DNA of 55,846 nucleotides from an uncultured Clostridia bacterium (GCA_904381285.1 CAJFII010000002.1:99782-155627); one strand, 5' to 3'. Positions 35,906-45,930 are shown, numbered from the stretch's first letter. Program-made: numbers and translations. The notes: generated from the letters alone by a model not told the origin.

Positions 35906-38303
35906 TTGAAAAATATAGAATTATTAGCTCCTGTTCGGAGATTTTGAATGTCTAAAAGCAGCTATACAAAATGGTGCAGATGCTGTTTATTTAGGTGCTT
36001 TGCAATATAGTGCAAGAGCTGGCGCAAAGAATTTTGATTTAAAAGGTTTAGAAGAAGCAATTAATTATGCAAAATTAAGAAATGTTTCGGTATATTTAGC
36101 TTTAAATACTTTAATAAAAAATGATGAATTTAATGATGCTTTAAATCTAATAGCTCAAGCATATAAACTTGGAATTGATGCTGTTATTGTTCAAGATTAC
36201 GGAATATGTTGTACACTTTTAAAACATTTTCCAGACTTACCCTTACATGCTAGTACTCAAATGACTATCCATAGCTTAGAGGGTGCAAAGCAATTAGAAA
36301 AATTGGGATTTAAGCGTGCAATTCTTGCAAGAGAACTTCCTATAAATGAAATAGAATTTATACATAGCAATACCAATATTGAATTAGAAACTTTTATACA
36401 TGGTGCACTTTGCATTTCATATTCTGGACAATGCCTACTTTCTAGTATGATAGGTGGTAGATCTGGAAATCGTGGTAAATGTGCCCAAGCTTGTAGATTG
36501 CCTTATGAATTGATTTGCAAGGAAAATAATACTTGTATTAATAAAGGATATTTATTAAGTCCAAAAGATTTATGTGGCTTAGATTTTATTCCATCATTAA
36601 TTGATATTGGAGTAGCTTCTTTGAAAATAGAAGGTAGATTAAAATCCCCTGAATATGTTGCTATTGTTACTAAAATTTATAGGAAATATATTGACTTGGC
36701 TTTATCTGAAGCTGAATATAAAATTGATGAAAAAGATATAAAAGATTTAATGCAAGTTTTCAATCGAGGTGGTTTTTCAACTGGACATTTAGATACACAC
36801 GCAAACACAGATTTAATTTTTAAGGAAAAGCCAAACAATATGGGAATATATATAGGTAATGTTGCAGGATATAATGCATCTAAAGGATATATTACTTTAA
36901 ATTTAAATGATAATATCGAAATTGGTGACACAATATGTCTAGAAAATGAGGATTCTAAATACAGAGTTTCTGAATTAATGATTAATAATAAAAATATTGA
37001 TTCTGCATTTGATGGACAAATTGTTAAAATTGGAAGAATGAAGGGAAATATAAAACCTGGGGATAAAATATTTAAATTGGAAAGCAAAACTTTATCTCGT
37101 GTTGCTAAATCAAGTTATTCTCACGAAAATAAAAAAATAAAATTAGATTGTTTAATTATTATAAAAAAAGATTATCCTATAGTTTTAGAAATAACTTCAC
37201 CTGAAAACTGTTCTTTTAAAATTGCACTACCAAAATATCCAACTAACGCAATTAATAACCCAATTACTAAAGAAAGGATTATAGCTCAAATTTCAAAAAC
37301 AGGCAATACACCTTTTGAATTTAATAATATTGATGTTGAATTAGATGATAACTTATACGTTAATATTAGTGATTTAAATGAATTACGTCGTAATGCTTTA
37401 GATGAAGTTTCTAATTATTTAATTACTAAATCAAAAAGAACAATAAAAACAAAAATGCCTAAATTAGAATTAAAAAAATATACTAAGAATAAAACTAGAA
37501 AAAAGATCTCTTTACTTCTTAATTTGTTAGATGTTAATACTAATTATTCAGAATTAGAAGATATTGACTGTGTTTATTTGCCACTACGATATTTTTCAAA
37601 ATCTGAATATTCAAATATTATAAAAAATATTTGTAATTCATTTAATACATATATTTATATGCCAACTATAATAAAAGGAAACTATAGAAATTTATATATA
37701 AATACCATAGATAAATCTGTTCAAAACTATAATATAAAGGGATTTGTAGTATCTAGTATAGGGCAAATTAACTTGTTAGAAAAATATAAAGATAATTATG
37801 AATTTATAGGAAATTATACATTAAATGTATTTAATGATGTTTCGGTTAATGGATACAATCGTTTAGGATTAAATACAATAACTTTATCTCCAGAATTAAA
37901 TAAATCTGATATTAAAACTATTTGTGACACTGTAAAACCTAAAATAGAATTAATTGTATATGGAAATATTCCTGTAATGACTACCGGATATTGTTTTCTA
38001 GGTAATTCAAATAAATGTTATCCAGATTGTAAATCACGTTGTGAAGATAATTGTACCTATTACTTAAAAGATAGACTTGGACTTAATTTTAGAATTTTGC
38101 CAAACAACATTCAAACAATAACTACAATTTACAATAGCAAAACTACTTCAATTGACCATACAGACTTAAATATTGATAGAGTTAGAATTGATATTTTAGA
38201 CGAAAATATTCTAGAAATAAATAATATTATTAAAACTGTAAAATCTGGAAAGAGATTAGGTGGTAAAGACTATACTAATGGAAATTTTGTAAGAAATGTA
38301 TAA
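35906..38303 (+). CDS. U32 family peptidase (RlhA/YdcP-like), read through a +1 shift at CGG
   Basis: U32 proteins act in rRNA or tRNA hydroxylation (RlhA, TrhP) or as proteases. The TTG start at 35906 follows GAGGTAAGAAAA. Ten codons later the frame meets CGG (35936-35938) and stops at TGA two codons on. Skipping one base gives ELLAPVGDFECLKAA, the conserved U32 start, and an open frame of 798 aa in all. Conserved parts follow: GADAVYLGALQYSARAG, HGALCISYSGQCLLSS, GGRSGNRGKCAQACR (Cys of the presumed metal site) and a C-terminal Cys cluster (CYPDCKSRCEDNC). Without the shift, translation could start only from a much later codon. Confidence 0.88.
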
Positions 38304-38308
38304 ATAAT

Positions 38309-38348
38309 AAAAACTGATGTAAATTTATATGTTTTACATCAGTTTTAT
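38309..38348. terminator. Bidirectional terminator between U32 and RNHCP genes
   Basis: AAAACTGATGTAAA pairs with TTTACATCAGTTTT; T-rich on both strands. It lies between converging genes. Confidence 0.85.
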
Positions 38349-38349
38349 T

Positions 38350-38664
38350 TTATATTTGCTTACTACTTAATTCTATTATTAGATCCATATTATCATCTTT
38401 TGCAGCTTTATTTTTTCTAATTGCTCCACATTTTTTACATTTATGAACAATAACATATCCCTTTTTTGCATCAATAATCAAACCAACTGGTTCTAAATCT
38501 CCATGACATTTTTCTTGTCTATCTCCTGGATTTATATCCACATGTTTAGAATGAAGACAATATGGACAATGGTTTCTACAAGAATATCCTAGTCTTTTTA
38601 CTTTTTTTCCACAATTATCACATATAAATTCTTCATCAATTTCTGTAAATTTGCTTAACATCAT
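38350..38664 (-). CDS. RNHCP domain zinc-ribbon protein
   Basis: About 104 aa. CDNCGKKVKRLGYSCRNHCPYC is the RNHCP signature (Arg-Asn-His-Cys-Pro) with a C-x2-C pair; CKKCGAIRKNK adds the second pair. It probably binds zinc and may bind nucleic acid; the function of the family is unknown. The start is uncertain: ATG 38664 or 38661 by homology, or TTG 38682 directly after GGAGGAG inside the previous gene, in which case the genes overlap by 11 bp. Confidence 0.82.
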   Translation of the reverse strand: MMLSKFTEIDEEFICDNCGKKVKRLGYSCRNHCPYCLHSKHVDINPGDRQEKCHGDLEPVGLIIDAKKGYVIVHKCKKCGAIRKNKAAKDDNMDLIIELSSKQI

Positions 38665-38671
38665 ATTCTCT

Positions 38672-40312
38672 TTATTCTGCAAGTACTCCTCCTCCTATAA
38701 ATTCTCTTATTAAAGATGTTTTAGATATATTTTCTTGTGGTACAGATTCAAAATATGATAGTAGTTTTATAAGTCTTGTTGCTTCTGCATATTCTGGTTC
38801 AGTATTTTTTATTTCTTTTAACAATGGCAACGCATAATCTTTTAATACTCCTAATTCATATATTAATGATGAATTAAACATACTATCCGCTTCTTCTTGA
38901 TATGGATAAATATATTTTTCTTCTCCTCTATTTACTGAATACCACATTTTTATTGTATGTTTTGCACTATATCCTCTAAATTGATAATCTCTTACTATTC
39001 TTCTTATTAACCTAGTATCAGTTGTTGAAATCCTATTATAGTAATCTATATTTAGTACTGTTAGCGCACTTATATATATTTTATATTTTTGATTTTTTGG
39101 TATGGATATAGTTAATTTATCATTTAGACAATGTATTCCTTCTATAACTAATATTTCGTCTTTTTCTAGTTTCATTGTTTCCCCATTATATTTTTTACTA
39201 CCTATTGTAAAATCAAATGAAGGTACTTCTATTTCTTCTCCATTTAATAATTTAATTAGATGTTCATTAAATAATTTAGTATCTAAGGCTTCTATACATT
39301 CAAAATCATAATTTCCAAACTCATCTTTTGGATTTTGTTCTCTTTCTACAAAATAGTTATCAACAGATATTGTAACAGGTTTTATTCCATTTAATTTAAG
39401 TTGCATTCCTAATCTTTTTGCAAATGTTGTTTTTCCAGAAGATGAAGGTCCAGCAATTAAAACCATTTTTACATTTTTATCTTTAGCTATATTATCTGCA
39501 ATATCTGCAATTTTCTTCTCATGCAAAGCTTCTGATAATAATATTGCATCTAATGCACCATTTTTCTTTACTTCTTGATTTAATTTATATATTGTATTTA
39601 TTCCAATTACTTTATATATATCCTCATATTCATCCAGTGTTGCTAATAATTTCTTGTTTTCTACAAAAGGTGTAAGTTGTGTAGGAGTTTTCCAATTTGG
39701 GTATCTTACAATAAATCCATCTTTATATTTAAGAATATCATATACTTTTGTATATCCTGTTGAAATTGGCATTACACCAAAAAAATAATTATAATAATCT
39801 TCACAATAATATAGTGATGCTCCATATGAATCAGCTGTATCTATTTGTATTCTTCCTTTTAATGTTTTTTCTTTTTCATAAAATGCTTTTGCTTCTTCTA
39901 ATGTCATTTTTACTTTTCTTATTTCTATATCTTTATCTATAATTTCTTGCATTCTATTATGAATATTATTTATCATCTCATCTGTCATCTTCATGTTATC
40001 TAATTCACAAAACATTGCATTTGATAATTGATAATTCACAGTTAACAATGCTTCTGGGTATAACTCATTTAAAGCCTTAGCCATTATGTACATAACCCCT
40101 CTAATATATATCATCATTCCATTTTTAGAATTTAAGTCTATTAATTCTAGTTTAGAATCTTCCTCCAATTCTAAGTTAAGACTTCTAACTTCATTATTGC
40201 ACATACATGCAATTACTTCTACTTTTGCATTTTCAATTTCTTCTTTTAATAAATCTATTACTTTTGTTCCTTTTTCTACTTCATACACTTTATTTTCATA
40301 CGTAATTTTCAT
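38672..40312 (-). CDS. Uridine kinase-like protein with N-terminal TGS/ThrRS-like domains
   Basis: 546 aa. The first ~60 residues resemble a TGS domain (YENKVYEVEKGTKVIDLLKE); residues ~70-250 resemble the editing-side domain of threonyl-tRNA synthetase; then a kinase domain with P-loop IAGPSSSGKTTFAKRL near 285, TISVDNYFVERE and VIEGIHCLNDKLT. This architecture is common in Clostridia and is annotated as nucleoside or uridine kinase; the real substrate is not established. RBS AGGGA precedes the ATG. Confidence 0.88.
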   Translation of the reverse strand: MKITYENKVYEVEKGTKVIDLLKEEIENAKVEVIACMCNNEVRSLNLELEEDSKLELIDLNSKNGMMIYIRGVMYIMAKALNELYPEALLTVNYQLSNAMFCELDNMKMTDEMINNIHNRMQEIIDKDIEIRKVKMTLEEAKAFYEKEKTLKGRIQIDTADSYGASLYYCEDYYNYFFGVMPISTGYTKVYDILKYKDGFIVRYPNWKTPTQLTPFVENKKLLATLDEYEDIYKVIGINTIYKLNQEVKKNGALDAILLSEALHEKKIADIADNIAKDKNVKMVLIAGPSSSGKTTFAKRLGMQLKLNGIKPVTISVDNYFVEREQNPKDEFGNYDFECIEALDTKLFNEHLIKLLNGEEIEVPSFDFTIGSKKYNGETMKLEKDEILVIEGIHCLNDKLTISIPKNQKYKIYISALTVLNIDYYNRISTTDTRLIRRIVRDYQFRGYSAKHTIKMWYSVNRGEEKYIYPYQEEADSMFNSSLIYELGVLKDYALPLLKEIKNTEPEYAEATRLIKLLSYFESVPQENISKTSLIREFIGGGVLAE

Positions 40313-40455
40313 ATTTTCCCTCCACTTTTGTTTTTAACACTATTATTTTATAACGTATCTAATTTTTAGTCAATCTATTTCTATTTTTATGGAATATTTT
40401 TATTTTTAAATGGATATACTTTAATTACAAAAGAAATTTTTAGGAGGTACGAGCC

Positions 40456-40638
40456 ATGAATCTTGAAAGAATACACAATATGTTAAATACAAAGGAGAAA
40501 GTTGATGTATATTATAATGAAAGGCCTGTTTGGGTTCAGGAAATACATGATAATATAGCCAGAATTAGTTTCATTGATAATTTTGAAGAAAAAGACGTTT
40601 ATATAGAAGATTTGTATGAAAATGATTTATATAACTAG
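40456..40638 (+). CDS. sspH: H-type small acid-soluble spore protein
   Basis: 60 aa: MNLERIHNMLNTKEKVDVYY, then NERPVWVQEIHD and ARISFIDNFEEKDVYIEDL, the pattern of the SASP H family, which is made in the forespore under sigma-G. AGGAGG precedes the ATG. Upstream, GAATA (about 40400) and ATATACTTTA resemble a sigma-G promoter, but weakly. Confidence 0.9.
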   Translation: MNLERIHNMLNTKEKVDVYYNERPVWVQEIHDNIARISFIDNFEEKDVYIEDLYENDLYN

Positions 40639-40648
40639 AAGACCGAAA
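40636..40648 (+). repeat. Direct repeat copy 1 (13 bp), left of the methyltransferase gene
   Basis: TAGAAGACCGAAA at 40636-40648 recurs exactly at 41430-41442. The second copy is the left arm of a complete terminator; the first copy has no right arm. The pair brackets the methyltransferase gene. Confidence 0.6.
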
Positions 40649-40747
40649 CTATTAAACAATTAACAAAATCACGTAATGAAAAAGACAATTAACCTTATCA
40701 ATATGTCCAGAAATTTAATAGTGAAAATAAATTAAATATAAATTCAA

Positions 40748-40797
40748 AAAAAGAAACAGAGTAACTGTCCCTATTAGACTTTTTTCTGTTTCTTTAT
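40748..40797. terminator. Terminator between sspH and the methyltransferase gene
   Basis: AAAGAAACAGA and TCTGTTTCTTT form a stem with a ~27-nt loop; T-rich on both sides. It serves the converging genes. Confidence 0.75.
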
Positions 40798-40798
40798 A

Positions 40799-41381
40799 CT
40801 ATTTTTTCTTTGCAATAATATCGTATATATGCCAATGTTTCATTTTTCCCAGTCCAGTTTTTTCGTTTTTTTCAATTTCATTGAAGTGTATTATTTCAAA
40901 AGAATCTTTAAATAAATTTAATATTTGCTCCTTTGATAAAAATACCATTTGTTTTTTTATTTTTGTCCATGAATCATTTAATCCAAAAAAATTTCCAACA
41001 AAATAGCCGTTCTTTAAGAATACTATCAACTATTTTATTCCAAAATTGATTAAAGTAATCTTTTTTACAAAATGGAATACTAAAATTAGCAACTAATAGT
41101 TTAGTTTTTTCTAATTTGACGCATTCAAAATCTTGACTAGTAAATCTAAATTTTTTCATTTCCTCATTATCTAATTTGCTAGATATAATTTCTTCTGTAT
41201 CTTCCTTATCTATTGCTAAAACATTCCATCCATTCTTTATTAAAAAAATTGTATCTCTACCTGCACCACATCCCAAATCAATGGCGTTTTCTGGTTTAAT
41301 ATTCAAATCTATAATTTTTTTAACTATTGGATGTGGTAAAGCATTTTCTGTATTTTTATAATATTTTTCTATATCTCTCAT
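40799..41381 (-). CDS. Class I SAM-dependent methyltransferase, read through a +1 shift at CGG
   Basis: About 193 aa when joined. Motif I is NAIDLGCGAGRDTIFLIKNG, followed by VLAIDKE (motif II acid), VANFSIPF and QFWNKIVDSILKE. Codon 125 is CGG (41007-41009); reading on gives a stop ten codons later. Skipping one base gives ILKEGYFVGNFFGLNDSW, the usual 'LkpGG.fvg.lfG' strand of this fold, then VFLSKEQILNLFKDSFEI and the end. TehB-like small-molecule methyltransferases are the nearest pattern; the substrate is unknown. It is bracketed by 13-bp direct repeats. Confidence 0.82.
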
Positions 41382-41429
41382 AATTAAATTCCTTTTGATT
41401 TATTAATAGATATTATATCACATTATCAT

Positions 41430-41442
41430 TAGAAGACCGAAA
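41430..41442 (+). repeat. Direct repeat copy 2 (13 bp), right of the methyltransferase gene
   Basis: Exact second copy of TAGAAGACCGAAA (first at 40636-40648). Here it forms the left arm of the terminator at 41433-41463. Confidence 0.6.
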
Positions 41443-41463
41443 GGGAAAAACCCTCTCGGTCTT
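41433..41463. terminator. Terminator of the 41470-41682 gene
   Basis: AAGACCGAAAGGG pairs with CCCTCTCGGTCTT, a GC-rich stem unlike the AT-rich terminators of most neighbours. It lies 7 bp after the stop of the minus-strand gene. Confidence 0.8.
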
Positions 41464-41469
41464 TTGGAA

Positions 41470-41682
41470 TTACCAAATCTTAACTTCCACTTGGTCGTTA
41501 CACAGTGACGCTGATGCTCCAAGCAGCTCACATAAAGTATAAATCAAGCTATGTGGCTGTGATTTATCTTTTTTTATGATTTCTTCTGCTTTTTTAAGCA
41601 TCTCCTCGGTCTCTGCATATACAATTATCTGTATTCCTTGATGCTCCATTTCCAGTTTCCGAACAACGCTTATATTACCCAT
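41470..41682 (-). CDS. Small protein of unknown function, foreign-looking codon use
   Basis: 70 aa: MGNISVVRKLEMEHQGIQII, then AETEEMLKKAEEIIKK and a C-terminal half ELLGASASLCNDQVEVKIW. GGGGAGGACATCTT precedes the ATG. I do not recognise the family. Codons are more GC-rich than in the neighbours (CTG, GCG, GTG, GAG). Codon 8 is CGG (41659-41661) read as Arg; this is the only in-frame CGG in the window that does not restore a frame when skipped (a +1 shift here ends at TAA ten codons on). Recent transfer from an organism with ordinary CGG use would explain this. Translation from ATG 41649 would avoid the codon. Confidence 0.6.
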   Translation of the reverse strand: MGNISVVRKLEMEHQGIQIIVYAETEEMLKKAEEIIKKDKSQPHSLIYTLCELLGASASLCNDQVEVKIW

Positions 41683-41744
41683 AAGATGTCCTCCCCTACT
41701 TATTTTTATGCATTCATTATATCACGTTATTCATAACCAGTCTA

Positions 41745-43127
41745 CTAAAATTCAATTTTTTCAGATATCCAATCAGTTAATTCATCTATATTTACTCTTA
41801 CTTGTTCCATTGTATCTCTATCTCTTATTGTAACAGCATTATCTTCTAATGTATCGAAATCAATTGTCACGCAATATGGTGTTCCAATTTCATCTTCTCT
41901 TCTATATCTCTTTCCTATACTTCCTGTTTCATCATAATCACACATGAATTTCTTTGACAATTTTTCATATACTTCTTGTGCTTTTTCACCTAATTTTTTA
42001 GATAATGGAAGTATAGCTACTTTATATGGTGCAAGTGCAGGATGTAAATGTAGTACTGTTCTAATATCACCTTGTTCTATTTCTTCTTCATCATATGCAT
42101 TGCATAAAAATGCAAGTGCAACTCTATCACATCCTAAAGATGGTTCAATACAATATGGTATGTATTTTTCATTTGTTTGTGAATCTACATAAGAAAAATC
42201 TTCATTTGAATAAGTCATATGGCTCTTTAAATCAAAATCTGTTCTATCTGCAATTCCCCATAATTCTCCCCATCCAAATGGGAATGTAAATTCAATATCT
42301 GTTGTAGCATTACTATAATGTGACAATTCTTCTGGTGAATGGTCTCTTAAACGTATATTTTCTTCTTTTATTCCTAAACTTAATAACCAGTTTTTACAAA
42401 AATCTTTCCAATATTTATGCCATTCTAAATCTGTTCCTGGTTTACAGAAAAATTCTAATTCCATTTGTTCGAATTCTCTAGTTCTAAATGTAAAGTTTCC
42501 TGGTGTTATTTCATTTCTAAATGACTTACCAATTTGAGCAATACCCATTGGCAATTTTCTTCTGGTAGTTCTTAAAACATTTTTAAAATTAACAAATATA
42601 CCTTGAGCTGTTTCAGGTCTTAAATATATTTCTGCTTTTGCATCTTCTGTAACACCTTGAAATGTTTTAAACATTAAGTTAAATTTTCTAATATCTGTAA
42701 AGTTTTGTTTGCCACAATTTGGACATACAATATTGTTTTCTTTTATGTAATTAATCATTTTTTCATCTGACCAGCCATCAACTATTTCTTCACAGTTGTG
42801 TTCATGCATCCATTCTTCAATTAATTTATCTGCTCTATGTCTTGTTTTACATTCTCTACAATCTATTAATGGATCACTAAATCCACCAACATGACCTGAT
42901 GCAACCCATGTTTTTGGATTCATTAAAATTGCTGCATCTAATCCCACATTATATTTACTTTCTTGCACAAATTTCTTCATCCATGCTTTTTTAATATTGT
43001 TTTTTAGTTCTACACCTAATGGGCCATAATCCCATGTATTTGCAAGTCCTCCATAAATTTCAGATCCTGGATATACATATCCTCTAGATTTACATAGTCC
43101 TACAATTTTGTCCATACTTTCTACCAT
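41745..43127 (-). CDS. glyS: Glycyl-tRNA synthetase, dimeric type
   Basis: Charges tRNA-Gly. 460 aa, the single-chain alpha2 class II form. Class II motif 2 is [20 protein letters not shown] with nearby [16 protein letters not shown]; motif 3 lies in [14 protein letters not shown]. The N-terminus [25 protein letters not shown] is standard. AGGAGG precedes the ATG. No T-box is seen in the short upstream gap. It lies downstream of secF on the same strand. Confidence 0.96.
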   Translation of the reverse strand: MVESMDKIVGLCKSRGYVYPGSEIYGGLANTWDYGPLGVELKNNIKKAWMKKFVQESKYNVGLDAAILMNPKTWVASGHVGGFSDPLIDCRECKTRHRADKLIEEWMHEHNCEEIVDGWSDEKMINYIKENNIVCPNCGKQNFTDIRKFNLMFKTFQGVTEDAKAEIYLRPETAQGIFVNFKNVLRTTRRKLPMGIAQIGKSFRNEITPGNFTFRTREFEQMELEFFCKPGTDLEWHKYWKDFCKNWLLSLGIKEENIRLRDHSPEELSHYSNATTDIEFTFPFGWGELWGIADRTDFDLKSHMTYSNEDFSYVDSQTNEKYIPYCIEPSLGCDRVALAFLCNAYDEEEIEQGDIRTVLHLHPALAPYKVAILPLSKKLGEKAQEVYEKLSKKFMCDYDETGSIGKRYRREDEIGTPYCVTIDFDTLEDNAVTIRDRDTMEQVRVNIDELTDWISEKIEF

Positions 43128-43145
43128 AATAATACCTCCTGCAAA

Positions 43146-43808
43146 TTATTTCTTACTTTCTTCCATATTCTTTTTTGCTAATTTCTTTTCAAAACCAATT
43201 ATACTATAAATTATAACTAATAAGTATAATATTATTGCTACTGGCATTGTATATATTCCTATTGGTATTCTTCCAATTGCTATAACACTTAGTAATAATG
43301 CTTCAGATATAATTAATCTTAAAAATAATGTAAATGTTGTTCTAAATACTCCTAAATTTAAATAACGAATTCCTACATATGCTAAGATTACAAGTGTTGA
43401 TATTATCATTGGAATTATATATGGTCTTACAATGTCTCTTCCTCTTAAATGTCCTACCTCATTTACTTGTAATATTTCTTCTTCAGAATCAATTTCATAT
43501 TTTTCCTTTAATTTTGTTTCTAAGTTTGTAATTTGTTCTTCTGTTGCTTGTTTTACTGTAATTGCTAAAGAATCATGAAATGTTTCTATTTCTTGATAAA
43601 TAATTTCTTGGTCGCCAAACACTTCTTGTGATATTTGCTTAATATCTTGTAACTCATAATTTTTTCCTAAGTACACATTAATTCTTGTATGTTCACTATA
43701 CATTAATGTAAAATTTAATCTAAGTACAAATATTGATATAATTCCAATTATTATAATTAGAGCTATTACAATATATATTAGTTTTTTATTTTTTAATAAT
43801 TCTTTCAT
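43146..43808 (-). CDS. secF: Divergent, short SecF-like translocase subunit
   Basis: Helps the Sec channel release and pull exported proteins. 220 aa, shorter than the usual ~290-310. The first helix is followed by a periplasmic-type domain with INVYLGKNYELQDIKQISQE and QEIIYQEIETFHDSLAITVK, then about four to five helices. The family call rests on order after secD and on the domain plan; sequence identity by eye is low. The set of C-terminal helices looks reduced. Confidence 0.75.
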   Translation of the reverse strand: MKELLKNKKLIYIVIALIIIIGIISIFVLRLNFTLMYSEHTRINVYLGKNYELQDIKQISQEVFGDQEIIYQEIETFHDSLAITVKQATEEQITNLETKLKEKYEIDSEEEILQVNEVGHLRGRDIVRPYIIPMIISTLVILAYVGIRYLNLGVFRTTFTLFLRLIISEALLLSVIAIGRIPIGIYTMPVAIILYLLVIIYSIIGFEKKLAKKNMEESKK

Positions 43809-43824
43809 CTTCTACCTCCTATTA

Positions 43825-45180
43825 CTATTTTTCATCGTTTAATAATGTTACTGTAATTATATAGTTATATATATATATTGTAACTATTCCCCAGAACATT
43901 ACCATTCCTATACTTGATACTGGTATCCAGCTCATGAAAGTAAATGTAATAGATACTAATAATAATGGAAATAGAATCCATGCATATTTTAAATATACTT
44001 GTTTTGTTATTTCTTTAATACTTAAATCTTTATTTTCCAATTTTTCAAGAATATTTTTAACAAATGTATAATTTAATATTAATAATATAATAAGTGCAGA
44101 TATAGCTTCTAATGATATAACTACATTTGTATATCTTAATACTATTAATAATAATGCAATACATCCTATATATGATAGACTCGCAAGTAATCCTTTTAAT
44201 TTGTATTTTACGCATTCATAAACTAGTGCTATTGCTACAATAGCAATTATTATATACATTACAATTTGTAATATATCTTTATTAAGTGCTGATGATAAAT
44301 ATGTATTAGTATCTAAATTATATTTTATTGGCATTATATTAGAATCTATCAAAGTTGCAACTTGTGCTGCTTGATCTAAATAGCTAGCTATTTCTTCACT
44401 ATCTGTAGAAGCACTTCCTATTGACAACTGTAATGTTCCATTTGTTATTGTCTCACTAAAATATGTTTCTAATAAAGTTTCATCATCTATATTAATTGAT
44501 ATTTTTTTAGTAGTTTTATTTCCTTCTTCATCAGTTGTTTCTATGTATGTTTTTGTAATCTCTTCTAGTTTTGCTTTTCCTTCGTCATTGAATTCAATAC
44601 TTAGAAATACTCTTGTTCCAAAATCTGTATTAGAATATACTGCTTTTGCATCTTTTACTTTACTATAGTCTAATAAAACTTCTTTTGTATCACTATCTAA
44701 AATTTCAAATTTACCTACATATGTAATATTAGCTAACAAAGTATCAGTATTGCTATTTTCAGGTAATTCTAATATTATCTGACCATTATTGTTATTTAAT
44801 CTTAAATTAAAGTCTTGTACTCCATATTCTTTTAAACGTTTTTCAATTATTCTCTTAGATTTTTCATAATTTTCTACAGTTAAAATTTCATCTGGATTTA
44901 CTTTTTCTTCTTTCTTTGTATATCCTTCTTTTAAAGTTCCATCTTCATTTTCTCCATCTTGTGATACATTACCCTCGCTATCATATATTACTTCATTTGA
45001 TGATGTATCTACATCTAGTTTTGCAACTCTTGCTCCACTTAAATTAGTTGATAATAAGTAATCTGGCAATATATTTATTCTTTGGTTTTTATCTTTTACA
45101 AAAATTCCAACAAATGATATTAAACAAATTGCTATTATTATCAATATGATTAATGTTTTTAATAATCTGTTATTTTTCAT
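43825..45180 (-). CDS. secD: Divergent SecD-like translocase subunit
   Basis: 451 aa. An N-terminal helix is followed by a large external domain with NYEKSKRIIEKRLKEYGVQD and IILELPENSNTDTLLANITY, the P1 pattern of SecD, then about five or six C-terminal helices. The usual D1-D6 motifs of the helical part are hard to see, so this is a fast-evolving form. It sits 14 bp after the HD gene and 16 bp before secF. Confidence 0.8.
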   Translation of the reverse strand: MKNNRLLKTLIILIIIAICLISFVGIFVKDKNQRINILPDYLLSTNLSGARVAKLDVDTSSNEVIYDSEGNVSQDGENEDGTLKEGYTKKEEKVNPDEILTVENYEKSKRIIEKRLKEYGVQDFNLRLNNNNGQIILELPENSNTDTLLANITYVGKFEILDSDTKEVLLDYSKVKDAKAVYSNTDFGTRVFLSIEFNDEGKAKLEEITKTYIETTDEEGNKTTKKISINIDDETLLETYFSETITNGTLQLSIGSASTDSEEIASYLDQAAQVATLIDSNIMPIKYNLDTNTYLSSALNKDILQIVMYIIIAIVAIALVYECVKYKLKGLLASLSYIGCIALLLIVLRYTNVVISLEAISALIILLILNYTFVKNILEKLENKDLSIKEITKQVYLKYAWILFPLLLVSITFTFMSWIPVSSIGMVMFWGIVTIYIYNYIITVTLLNDEK

Positions 45181-45194
45181 GTTTTCCTCCTTAA

Positions 45195-45854
45195 TTATAA
45201 TAGTTTTGTATTATTAATTATTAACTCAAACCAAACATTTAAAAATTTTGCAGCATGCTTGCTCATCATTGTTCTTTCCATAAATATTTCAAAATAATCA
45301 AGCACTGGGCAAATTTTTGTATCTATATTAATATTTAATATAACTTTTCTATTTTCCTTATCTAGTTTTAATTCTGTATTTGTAGCAGCATAGTTTACTC
45401 TATCATGTATGCCAAATGTAGCTTTATTTTTATTTATAACTCTATCTCTATGAACATCTGATTTATCTGCTAAAATTAAAGCTGCTGATATATCACTAAC
45501 TGCTGTACCTGTTTTTTCATCATGGTTTCCAATAGCCATCATAATTTCTGTTCTATCTTCTTCCTTCATTCCCATATCTTTTAAAATTCCATATGCAAGT
45601 AATGCTCCAGAATGGGCATGATCTACTCTATTAACAGAATTTCCAATATCATGTAAATATCCTGCTATTTTTGCAAGTTCTACTCTGTCCTCTGAATATC
45701 CAAATGTTCTTAAAACATCTGCTGCTCTATTTGCAACTATTGTTATATGTCTTATGGAATGCTCTGTAAAACCTAGCACTTGCAGTTGTCTTCTTGTTCC
45801 TTCTATTAAAGCTTGAACCTCTTTATTTTTTTTAACATCTTCTAAAGTTATCAT
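45195..45854 (-). CDS. HD-domain phosphohydrolase
   Basis: About 220 aa. HSIRHITIVANRAADVLRTFGY, then GYLHDIGNSV with the HD pair, DHAHSGALLA and GNHDEKTG give the metal-binding His/Asp pattern of the HD superfamily; LILADKSDVHRDRV is also typical. Substrate unknown, likely a nucleotide. The start at 45854 is placed by GTGGAGGTTTTTT before that ATG. Position just upstream of secDF is common in Clostridia. Confidence 0.85.
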   Translation of the reverse strand: MITLEDVKKNKEVQALIEGTRRQLQVLGFTEHSIRHITIVANRAADVLRTFGYSEDRVELAKIAGYLHDIGNSVNRVDHAHSGALLAYGILKDMGMKEEDRTEIMMAIGNHDEKTGTAVSDISAALILADKSDVHRDRVINKNKATFGIHDRVNYAATNTELKLDKENRKVILNINIDTKICPVLDYFEIFMERTMMSKHAAKFLNVWFELIINNTKLL

Positions 45855-45930
45855 AAAAAACCTCCACATAAACTTTTTATTAGTATGTGATTCTTTATTA
45901 TATTTATACGATAGATGTATTCTATATCAA

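Noticed and set aside
36677..37087. Minus-strand open frame inside the U32 gene
   Set aside because: Antisense of a conserved coding region, no binding site.
40636..41442. Direct repeats as attachment sites of an integrative element
   Set aside because: Only one methyltransferase gene lies between them and no integrase or transposase; terminator duplication is enough to explain them.
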